Assembly: GCA_024278415.1 (NCBI GenBank)
Contig: JAJRTI010000620.1
Span: 1-8,896, forward strand
Length of the DNA: 8,896 bases
Origin: Planctomycetota bacterium
GTDB taxonomy: Bacteria; Planctomycetota; Brocadiia; JAJRTI01
Direction of reading: 5' to 3'
Numbering within the stretch: position 1 is the first letter of the stretch; every line of letters begins with the position of its first letter. The notes below the pieces were generated by a model. The model was not told the DNA's origin and searched no databases. It saw only the letters and a program-made list of their open reading frames with translations. Shown in pieces: positions 1 to 5,820 of the stretch. The position numbers and the translations under genes were made by a program.

Positions 1-8
1 AAGCCCAG

Positions 9-31
9 CGCGGGCGGGAGGACAGCCCGCG
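9..31. repeat. Hairpin, 7-bp GC arms
   Basis: Arms CGCGGGC (9-15) and GCCCGCG (25-31) are perfect complements around a 9-base loop. No T-run follows on either strand, so a classic intrinsic terminator is not supported. It is the first of a series of hairpins in this non-coding stretch. Confidence 0.4.
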
Positions 32-59
32 GTACGGTGAACGCGCGGCGCAGCCGCCT

Positions 60-87
60 CTTCCTGCAAGCAACGACTTGCAGGAAG
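60..87. repeat. Perfect 11-bp inverted repeat, 6-base loop
   Basis: Arms CTTCCTGCAAG (60-70) and CTTGCAGGAAG (77-87) are exact reverse complements around the loop CAACGA. This strong, lower-GC stem stands out from its surroundings. It lacks a following T-run on either strand. It shares the word TCCTGCAAG with the centre of the long inverted repeat near 5645-5724 (at 5674-5682), and GCAACGA (70-76) recurs there at 5702 and 5720, which hints at a common repeat family. It could also be the 3' end structure of a gene lying to the left of the window. Confidence 0.6.
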
Positions 88-211
88 CCTAGTGCCTTCG
101 CGGTCAGCAACCGCGACAAAAAACAAGAAGTCGCGTAGGCTCTCTGCACAGCGCGCCATCGGGACGAGGCGTTACGGGCGTTCGGTTTGTGGCGTACGGG
201 CCGCGGCGAGG

Positions 212-245
212 TGTTGTGGAGTGCGGTCCCGCATGTGCGGGAACG
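212..245. repeat. Palindromic repeat unit, copy A (inverted relative to copy B)
   Basis: The core TCCCGCATGTGCGGGA (227-242) is itself a near palindrome with 7-bp arms and a 2-base centre. Its exact reverse complement occurs at 330-345. Similarity extends outward: GGAGTGCG (copy A side) reappears as CGCACTCC to the right of copy B, with a small spacer change, and ACG/CGT flanks the other side. The two copies therefore form a divergent pair about 100 bp apart. This resembles REP/BIME-type dispersed palindromes; the class is an inference because no other genomic copies are visible. Confidence 0.55.
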
Positions 246-327
246 CCGCTTTTCCTCGGCAGCGCGCGCATGCCTACGCGAACGCAAATTCGCACAAGCC
301 GCGCGCATGCAGCCAAAGCGCCGTCGC

Positions 328-362
328 CGTCCCGCACATGCGGGACTCTGCCGGCGCACTCC
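328..362. repeat. Palindromic repeat unit, copy B
   Basis: The core TCCCGCACATGCGGGA (330-345) is the exact reverse complement of the core at 227-242, and CGCACTCC follows as the mirrored flank. Copy B carries a few extra bases between the core and this flank compared with copy A, so the copies have diverged slightly. Between the copies, the 10-base word GCGCGCATGC occurs twice in direct orientation (264-273 and 301-310). Confidence 0.55.
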
Positions 363-427
363 AAAAAGGCGCGCCGCGCGTGCCGTTTCGGTTGCGGGTG
401 AAGCCCGCTTTGTTGCAGAAGCCGTCG

Positions 428-452
428 CTCCGCCGACGCGGGGTCGGCGGGG
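428..452. repeat. GC-rich hairpin, 8-bp arms
   Basis: CCGCCGAC (430-437) and GTCGGCGG (443-450) are perfect complements around a 5-base loop. A T:G wobble and a further C:G pair extend the stem to 428/452. On the plus strand CCCTTTTGC follows about 9 bases later, which is only a weak T-run. It may belong to the same structured region as the neighbouring hairpins. Confidence 0.45.
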
Positions 453-513
453 GCGCTATCCCTTTTGCACTCGGCTTTCAGCAACTCGCGGCGGACGGCC
501 TGCCGCACCCGGT

Positions 514-537
514 GCGCTGGACGTGGCCGTCCAGCGC
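514..537. terminator. Perfect 10-bp hairpin downstream of the radical SAM gene
   Basis: GCGCTGGACG (514-523) and CGTCCAGCGC (528-537) pair perfectly around the 4-base loop TGGC. The hairpin lies about 84 bases past the stop of the minus-strand radical SAM gene, where a transcription-end or mRNA 3'-protecting structure would be expected. There is no U-tract after it in the minus direction, so a canonical intrinsic terminator is not established. An L-shaped terminator, an RNA-stabilising stem or a dispersed repeat are all possible. Confidence 0.4.
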
Positions 538-620
538 GAGTGACTCACACGTGCAGGGCGGCGAAGCTGCCTGAAAAGCTGAGATGTCACCGTGACGGGG
601 CCAAGTCGGACAGTGGCAAG

Positions 621-2249
621 CTAGGCAGCGCCTCCGGCGGCGCCAGCCTTGGGTTCCTCCGGTGCGTCCGCAGTCACTTCTTCTGGCTCGCTGCTCGGCT
701 GCTCGGCTTCGCTCCCGTCGCCATTGGGCCGCTCTGCCCCCGGCTTGGTACGCTCGATCAGATCCGTCAGCCACTGGCGCATGCGCTGCTTGGTCTCGTC
801 CGTGTTTTCGTTGAACGCCAGGAAATTTTCGTCCGCGGTGGACGTCTTCTCCTGCCGGAAGATCATGTCGATGAACGCGCTGAACTTGCGCTTGAACTCG
901 AGGAGGGACTTCACGCGCAGCGTTGACTTGAGCATGAACTTGAGCCTGAAGTGGTACTTCACGTAGCACCACTTGGCAAGCTCATCGATCTCGTCGTTGG
1001 TAAACGGCGTCCACGGCCGATCGAGGGGCCGTTCCTGGACGTTGCCCAGAATGTATTCACGCCAGTAGTCATATCCGTCACGTTCGACCATTTCCTTCCA
1101 GATCGGCGTGAGGGGCTTGGCCGTGAGCTTAGAGAACTGCACGTACTCCAAGTCGAGCTTTTTGGCGAACTTGACCGACTCGGCGAGCGTCTCCTTTGTG
1201 TCGCCTGGCGAGCCCACCAGGAAGAAGCCCAGGGCCTTGATGCCCACGTCGTGCGTGGCTTCCAGCGTCTCCTCGATTTGCTTCGTGGTGATGCCCTTGT
1301 TGACGTTATCGAGGATCTGCTGCACCCCGGACTCGATGCCGTAGTAGATGCGCCGGCAGCCGGCCCTGTGCATCAGCTCGAGCATCTCCGGGTCGACCGA
1401 GTCGATGCGGCTGCGACAGGCCCACTGCACGTCGAGGCCGTGGTCGAGGATGCCCTGGCAAATGGCCTTCGTGCGCTCCTTGAGGATGCAGAACTCGTAG
1501 TCGAAGAAGTCGATCTCCCGAATGCCGTACTGGTCGTAGCACTCTTGGATCTCAGCGATCACACGCTCTGGGCTGCGAGGGTTGTAACGCGTCTTGCCCG
1601 CTTCGCAAAACATGCAGCCCCGCGGGCAGCCTTTGCTCGTGACCATGACCGTAAAGTTGCGGCGCTCGGTCGGGAACTCGGCATACAACTCGTTCGGCAG
1701 CAAATCCCGCGCGGGGTTGGGGTAATCCTCGAACGACTCCTCTTCGGCCAGCCCCGGCGTTTCGATGACCTTGCCATTCTCCTTGAACACGAGCCCCGGC
1801 ACGTCGTGGAACCGGCGGTCCGTCTCCAGCTCCTTCAGCAGCGCGGGCAGGGTCACGAGCGCCGAGTTCACGCACCCGAAGTCGATGTCCTCAGGCGTCA
1901 CCGATTCCGTGGGATAGACCCGCAAGTTGTACCCGCCCACAATGATCGGGACCCCCAGCTCCTTCTTCATGTACTGGACCCACGCGTACGTCTCCCGGAA
2001 CATGTAAGTCGTCATCATAAACCCCACCATGTCGGGCTGCCACTGCTTGAGCCGGTCGGCCACCTCCGGCTTGGACAGTTGCATCGTACGGGCATCGATA
2101 ATGATGACATCGTGCCCGGCCCGCCGCGCGATGGCGGCCACCCACGTGAGGCTCAGTGGCGGGAATAATCCGAAGTATTTCTGGACAACCCGCAGATTCT
2201 CTTCGTGGAGCTTGTAGCTGAAGGGGTTGAAAACAAGAGCTAATCGCAT
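621..2249 (-). CDS. B12-binding-type radical SAM protein
   Basis: This 542-residue protein is a radical SAM enzyme of the cobalamin-binding class. Residues about 1-145 form a Rossmann-like domain of the B12-binding type; the run LFPPLSLTWVAAIARRAGHDV is typical of the BchE/HpnJ-like group. Residues about 195-420 are the radical SAM core, with the cluster motif CPRGCMFC (C208, C212, C215) and a GIESG motif at 304-308. The canonical DxHxxG cobalamin motif is not seen. Residues about 505-542 are a Glu/Pro/Ala-rich, probably disordered tail. Such enzymes do methyl transfer, ring formation or rearrangement on lipids, tetrapyrroles or natural products; the substrate here cannot be read from sequence. 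The ATG at 2249 is preceded by AGAGG about 7 bases upstream. It is transcribed divergently from the large glycosidase-like gene and looks monocistronic. Confidence 0.93.
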   Translation of the reverse strand: MRLALVFNPFSYKLHEENLRVVQKYFGLFPPLSLTWVAAIARRAGHDVIIIDARTMQLSKPEVADRLKQWQPDMVGFMMTTYMFRETYAWVQYMKKELGVPIIVGGYNLRVYPTESVTPEDIDFGCVNSALVTLPALLKELETDRRFHDVPGLVFKENGKVIETPGLAEEESFEDYPNPARDLLPNELYAEFPTERRNFTVMVTSKGCPRGCMFCEAGKTRYNPRSPERVIAEIQECYDQYGIREIDFFDYEFCILKERTKAICQGILDHGLDVQWACRSRIDSVDPEMLELMHRAGCRRIYYGIESGVQQILDNVNKGITTKQIEETLEATHDVGIKALGFFLVGSPGDTKETLAESVKFAKKLDLEYVQFSKLTAKPLTPIWKEMVERDGYDYWREYILGNVQERPLDRPWTPFTNDEIDELAKWCYVKYHFRLKFMLKSTLRVKSLLEFKRKFSAFIDMIFRQEKTSTADENFLAFNENTDETKQRMRQWLTDLIERTKPGAERPNGDGSEAEQPSSEPEEVTADAPEEPKAGAAGGAA

Positions 2250-2366
2250 GTGGGCCTCTGAAGAACGAAACGCAGGCGCAGGCGACAGGGGAAGGCGGGA
2301 TGCTTCAGGCGCGTGGCGAACCGGCGGGTGCCCCAGCGATGCGTTAAGGCCGATCTCCAGCCAGCC

Positions 2367-2395
2367 AGTGTATCAGGCGGCTTCGCGCTGGTCAA
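2367..2395 (-). promoter_or_regulatory. Predicted sigma70-type promoter for the radical SAM gene
   Basis: Read on the minus strand, TTGACC (2390-2395) and TACACT (2367-2372) are separated by 17 bases. The -35 box matches 5 of 6 and the -10 box 4 of 6 consensus positions, and a TGA triplet directly precedes the -10, giving an extended -10. The transcript would have a leader of about 110 bases before the ATG at 2249. No recognisable riboswitch was seen in that leader. Confidence 0.5.
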
Positions 2396-2425
2396 GATTG
2401 CGCCCCGCGTGCCACGAGCACCCGC

Positions 2426-2447
2426 GGCAAAGGCACGGAGCCTTGCC
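2426..2447. promoter_or_regulatory. Imperfect inverted repeat between the divergent promoters
   Basis: GGCAAAGGC (2426-2434) can pair with GCCTTGCC (2440-2447) if one A is bulged, with the loop ACGGA. It sits between the two predicted divergent promoters, about 8 bases upstream of the plus-strand -35 box. A regulator could bind here, but nothing else supports that role. Confidence 0.25.
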
Positions 2448-2455
2448 AAATCCCA

Positions 2456-2484
2456 TTGAGCCCAGACTCGCTGCGTGATACTCT
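2456..2484 (+). promoter_or_regulatory. Predicted promoter for the 1025-residue exported protein
   Basis: TTGAGC (2456-2461) and TACTCT (2479-2484) are 17 bases apart, and TGA precedes the -10, giving an extended -10. The -10 box alone is weak (3 of 6), though the overlapping GATACT at 2477-2482 matches 4 of 6. The start codon is 45 bases downstream of the -10. Confidence 0.35.
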
Positions 2485-2517
2485 GAATCGAGTTCTACTC
2501 ACCACCATGTATCTCTT

Positions 2518-2523
2518 GGGAGG
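2518..2523 (+). promoter_or_regulatory. Ribosome binding site for the 1025-residue protein
   Basis: GGGAGG lies 5 bases before the ATG at 2529. With the signal peptide that begins at this ATG, it fixes the start. Confidence 0.7.
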
Positions 2524-2528
2524 CCCCC

Positions 2529-5500
2529 ATGAAAGGCCACTTCGCCACGACAGCGCTGCTCATGCTCGCCCACGCAGCGACCGCGCTCGCCAGCACACCA
2601 GTCTCACCGCAGGAGGCCGCGCGCTGGAAGCGCTGGCTGATTCCCCTGCCTAAGCAGATCACGATCGCAAGCCAAGTCACCCTGCCCGCGGCCGACGTGA
2701 AGTTGACGCTCCGCCAAGGCGCGGGCAAAACCGAGCAGCAGGCGGCAAAGGAGCTGCGCGCGCTGTTCAAGGACAAGGCAGGCGCGGATTTGGCCACGGG
2801 CAACTTCGAGATCGTTATGGGCGTGGCCGTGGCCGACGTGAGCCAGCTCAAGGCCCTGCCCAACAAGGAGCAGGCGTATCTCATCCAGCCCGTCGGCGAC
2901 AGCCGTCTCGTGCTGACCGCGCTCGACGCACGCGGCGTGTACTACGCGGCGCAAACGCTGAGGCAGTTACTGGAGAGCAAGTTTGCTGATGGCAAGGTCA
3001 CGATCCCTCTCGCCCAAGTGGTGGACTGGCCGGACCTCGCCGAGCGTGGGGAATGGGGTGGCAGCGCGAACAAAGACGTCGCGTGGATGGCCAGCATGAA
3101 GATGAACCTGGTCGAAACGCACGTCAGCCTCGGCATGAAGGACGGGCGAGGCGTGGCGCAGATTAGCCAGGAGGCCATCGACTTCGCGCGCGCGCGGGCG
3201 CTCAAGCTCGTGCCGATTATCACCCACCTCAACGGGCTCGAACGCACCGGCATCTACGACGCCTATCCTGAGCTGCGCGGCCAGGGCAGCCATGCCCGAT
3301 ACGCGGGGCACAAGAACCTCGTCGCGCCCTGCTGCTCCAATCCCAAACTTGCGGAAATCTTCGCGGACTGGATGGCCAGCCTTGCCGCGCACGAGGGCGT
3401 GACCGACGTGTGCGCATGGCTGAGCGAACTCGCGGGCCAGTACTGTTCGTGCGAGAAGTGCTCCGCTTCGAAACTGAGCCAATACGCGCGAGAGACCCAG
3501 CTCCTTGTCCAAGGATGGCGCCTCGCACGCAAACGGCAGCCACATTTGCGCCTGCGAATCCTGCTGACGCAAGGCAGCTATAAGACCAACGACCAAGTGC
3601 TGGCCCTGATCCCGCCCGAGGTCGGGGTCACGTACTACGACGGCAGCCGCACGTATGACTCGTCCCGCGAGCCCATGATCTATCCCCTTCTGGAGGCGTA
3701 CGCGGCCAAGGGCCGGTGGCTCGGCTGCTACCCCCAAATCACCGCGTCGTGGCGTATCGTCAGCCCCTGGAGCGCGCCCCAGTTCATCCGCACGCGCATG
3801 AACGAATTCGTGGACAAGGGCCTGCAATGCCTGTGCGCCTACGCGACGCCCAACAACAAGCTCTACGAGTTCAACTTCACCGCCGCGGCGGAATGGTCGT
3901 GGAACGCTAAGGGCCGGGACGACCGCGCGTTCGCAGCCGCGTGGGCCACGCGCAAAGGCCTCAACGATCCTGATGCCGCCGCGGAGTGGGCGGTCACCCT
4001 CGGACCCGTGGGCTGGGACGTGTACGGCTCCCGTATCCCCTATCACAACTTCTTCGGCCGCGCGGCCGCGATGGTCAACGGCCGGGCCAAGCCGAAGCTG
4101 GGCGAGCGCCGGGGCATGTTCTGGTACTTCCCGACCGTCGCACACATGGACGACGACCTCGCCGCGTGCGCAAAGGCCATGGCTATTGCCAAGGGGCTCG
4201 ACGAGCCGCTGCTCATCGAGGAGACGCGCGTGATCGAGGGCTACGTGAAGATGGTCAAGGCCATCTACCGCATCGCCGATCGCGTCTCACAGCGCAAGCG
4301 CATGGCGTATGGCGAACGTGTCGCGTTGCAGCGAGACATGGTCGCCCTGGCCAAGGCTGGCATCCAAACAACCGACTCGCTCAAAGCATGGGAACGCTTG
4401 ATCGGCAAAGGCATCGGCGGCAGGCGTTTTCTCGATACGGTCGATGCGACCGAGAAGACAGTCGTGGGCATTGCCACGTCGCTCGAATCGCTGGGCATCC
4501 GCAACCCGGTCAAGGGCTACATGCGCCGCGAGGTCGGCAAGTGGACGTCAACCGACTTCGACAAAACCCCGCGCATCAAGAAGACCTTCAGCCTGGGCGA
4601 CGACCTCGCCGGCCCTGGCACGTACCAAGTGCGCTTGGACTACACGACCGGCTGGAACGGCATTCGCGGATACAGCGCGGCCCTGGCGTCCGCGCCCAAG
4701 GGCGACCGCAACACGCTCACAACAATCTCCATGGACAAGCACGACGCATCTGTGGGCTACCGCAGCAAGGGCAACGTGTACACGCTGGTGCTGAAGAGCT
4801 ACGATCCGGCCTTGGACTACTACCTCATCGTGGATATCCGCGGCACGAGCAACATCGGCCGCCCCAAGAACCGCCAGGACTGCAACGGCGTCGTGTCCAT
4901 CCGAGGCGTGCGGCCGGCGAACTTCATGGCTCAATGGGACAAGCTGATGCCACTGAGCGACAAGGAACTGGGCGCGGCCATGGGGCCGAAGTTCAAGGGC
5001 AAGGGCTTGCGCGTGGGGGTCGTGGCCGGCGGGTACGGCGGGGACGGCATCCTGGCCGCGCTCAAGAAGGTGAAGGGCATCGACGCACAGCGCATGCACA
5101 TGCCCACGGAGGAGGTGATGAAGCAATGCCAGGTCATCATCGTGCCGCAGCCGAAAGCCATCGCGGCCATGAGCGACGAGATGGTGAAGCAGTTCGAGGC
5201 GTACGTGCGCGCCGGCGGCGGGCTCATCGCCACGCACAACGCGGTAGGGTATCGCGGCTTCCCCGCTCTGCTGTCAGAGGTGTGCGCGAAGGGCCTGGAC
5301 CACGTGCGCGACTCGAACTGGATCGCGACCGCGGAGCACCCCGTCACCAAAGGCATCCAACTGAACGCCCCCCTACCGCATTCCTACTTCGACCACATCG
5401 AGTTGCAGGCAGGGCCCAAGGGCAAAGTGCTCGCGGTCGCGTCGGAAAGCAAGCGGCCAGTCGTTATCGCCGGCCAGGTGGGCCAGGGCCGCTACATCGC

Positions 5501-5606
5501 CTGCGGCCTCGCTCTGGGGCTGCTCACGGACAGTGAGGACGTGCCGCCCAAGGGCGCGGAGCTGGCGCTGCTGGTCAATGCCGTGAAATGGTGTGGGGGG
5601 AAGTGA
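2529..5606 (+). CDS. Exported glycoside-hydrolase-like protein with C-terminal ThuA-like domain
   Basis: This 1025-residue protein is predicted to be exported by a signal peptide (1-21, cleavage after ATALA). Residues about 35-165 resemble the alpha/beta N-terminal domain found before GH20-type and alpha-glucuronidase-type barrels; LDARGVYYAAQTLRQLL (132-148) is typical. Residues about 170-500 look like a TIM-barrel hydrolase core, with WLSE (E300) next to a CxCxxC motif (C306, C308, C311), a combination reminiscent of DUF4838-type proteins. Residues about 530-660 are largely helical, and about 665-796 are beta-rich. Residues about 825-1022 form a ThuA/GATase1-like domain, with GGGLIATHNAVGY at 897-909 and a conserved AEHPVTKGI segment at 935-943. 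A role in cleaving extracytoplasmic glycans or glycosides is inferred; substrate and catalytic residues are unproven. Close in-phase spacing of promoter and ribosome binding site supports the start. The next gene encodes another exported, possibly glycan-binding protein. Confidence 0.85.
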   Translation: MKGHFATTALLMLAHAATALASTPVSPQEAARWKRWLIPLPKQITIASQVTLPAADVKLTLRQGAGKTEQQAAKELRALFKDKAGADLATGNFEIVMGVAVADVSQLKALPNKEQAYLIQPVGDSRLVLTALDARGVYYAAQTLRQLLESKFADGKVTIPLAQVVDWPDLAERGEWGGSANKDVAWMASMKMNLVETHVSLGMKDGRGVAQISQEAIDFARARALKLVPIITHLNGLERTGIYDAYPELRGQGSHARYAGHKNLVAPCCSNPKLAEIFADWMASLAAHEGVTDVCAWLSELAGQYCSCEKCSASKLSQYARETQLLVQGWRLARKRQPHLRLRILLTQGSYKTNDQVLALIPPEVGVTYYDGSRTYDSSREPMIYPLLEAYAAKGRWLGCYPQITASWRIVSPWSAPQFIRTRMNEFVDKGLQCLCAYATPNNKLYEFNFTAAAEWSWNAKGRDDRAFAAAWATRKGLNDPDAAAEWAVTLGPVGWDVYGSRIPYHNFFGRAAAMVNGRAKPKLGERRGMFWYFPTVAHMDDDLAACAKAMAIAKGLDEPLLIEETRVIEGYVKMVKAIYRIADRVSQRKRMAYGERVALQRDMVALAKAGIQTTDSLKAWERLIGKGIGGRRFLDTVDATEKTVVGIATSLESLGIRNPVKGYMRREVGKWTSTDFDKTPRIKKTFSLGDDLAGPGTYQVRLDYTTGWNGIRGYSAALASAPKGDRNTLTTISMDKHDASVGYRSKGNVYTLVLKSYDPALDYYLIVDIRGTSNIGRPKNRQDCNGVVSIRGVRPANFMAQWDKLMPLSDKELGAAMGPKFKGKGLRVGVVAGGYGGDGILAALKKVKGIDAQRMHMPTEEVMKQCQVIIVPQPKAIAAMSDEMVKQFEAYVRAGGGLIATHNAVGYRGFPALLSEVCAKGLDHVRDSNWIATAEHPVTKGIQLNAPLPHSYFDHIELQAGPKGKVLAVASESKRPVVIAGQVGQGRYIACGLALGLLTDSEDVPPKGAELALLVNAVKWCGGK

Positions 5607-5644
5607 TGATCGGGAGGTTGTCAGCAGGTTCGCTTTTAGGGCGT

Positions 5645-5724
5645 GTTGCGTTCCATCAATTCGTTGCCACTCCTCCTGCAAGTCTTTGTGATTCGCTTGC
5701 GGCAACGAATTGATAGAACGCAAC
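5645..5724. repeat. 80-bp near-perfect long inverted repeat
   Basis: The arms at 5645-5668 and 5701-5724 are reverse complements over 24 bases with one mismatch (C5654 against A5715). The left arm begins GTTGCGTTCC and the right arm ends GAACGCAAC. The 32-base centre contains a further 5-bp stem, GCAAG (5678-5682) with CTTGC (5696-5700), which stacks directly on the right arm. It starts 39 bases after the stop of the 1025-residue gene, so it could end its transcript or protect the 3' end. Its length and symmetry equally fit a small palindromic mobile or REP-type element. It lacks a T-run on the plus strand. Its centre shares TCCTGCAAG with the hairpin at 60-87. Confidence 0.75.
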
Positions 5725-5755
5725 GAATGGGAATCGGGTACGCCGCGGCTCGCTA

Positions 5756-5784
5756 TTGACTGTCGCCCCGATCGCGGCTAAAAC
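5756..5784 (+). promoter_or_regulatory. Predicted sigma70-type promoter for the 351-residue exported protein
   Basis: TTGACT (5756-5761, 5 of 6) and TAAAAC (5779-5784, 4 of 6) are spaced by 17 bases, upstream of the start at 5821. With the long inverted repeat just before it, this suggests the gene is transcribed independently of the upstream hydrolase-like gene. Confidence 0.5.
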
Positions 5785-5809
5785 GATGGTACGTCACACA
5801 TCATCCCAT

Positions 5810-5813
5810 GGAG
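5810..5813 (+). promoter_or_regulatory. Ribosome binding site for the 351-residue protein
   Basis: GGAG sits 7 bases before the ATG at 5821. The alternative ATG at 5808 overlaps this site and is in another frame. Confidence 0.55.
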
Positions 5814-5820
5814 CCTCGCC

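Larger units (their letters stand above)
1..620. other. Non-coding, hairpin-rich intergenic region
   Basis: No convincing gene is visible here. Open frames exist in several overlapping phases on both strands, but their translations are Arg/Ala/Cys/Pro-rich with no recognisable domain, and none has a good ribosome binding site. This is what random GC-rich DNA gives. The stretch is instead crowded with inverted repeats: arms at 9-15/25-31, 45-49/53-57, 60-70/77-87, 227-233/236-242, 330-345, 430-437/443-450 and 514-523/528-537. The leftmost part may hold the 3' region of a gene outside the window. The right part follows the stop codon of the minus-strand radical SAM gene. The region probably carries dispersed palindromic repeats and/or transcription-end structures; a structured RNA cannot be excluded. 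Confidence 0.6.

Noticed and set aside
227..345. CRISPR-like array from the two 16-base palindromes
   Set aside because: Only two copies, in opposite orientation, with no regular spacing and no cas gene in the window.
92..574. Open reading frame of 160 codons on the plus strand (and overlapping frames on both strands, e.g. 104-508 minus and 187-543 plus)
   Set aside because: Arg/Ala/Cys/Pro-rich, no domain, no good ribosome binding site, and it runs straight through the palindromic repeats. Overlapping open frames on both strands are expected at this GC content.
951..2168. 405-codon open frame on the plus strand
   Set aside because: It lies fully antisense to the radical SAM gene, whose cluster motif and domain pattern are clear; the plus-strand translation has no recognisable motif and is rich in His/Arg/Leu/Val as expected of a reverse-phase shadow.
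2250..2366. Cobalamin or SAM riboswitch in the leader of the radical SAM gene
   Set aside because: No recognisable B12-box or SAM-riboswitch core could be seen in the roughly 110-base leader.
2967..4145. 392-codon minus-strand open frame
   Set aside because: Antisense shadow of the exported hydrolase-like gene; no motif seen and no ribosome binding site of note.
3986..5536. 516-codon open frame on the plus strand, shifted relative to the large exported protein
   Set aside because: Highly Arg/Gly/His/Gln-rich translation without domains, inside a continuous gene with clear domains in the other frame. No sign of a frameshift.
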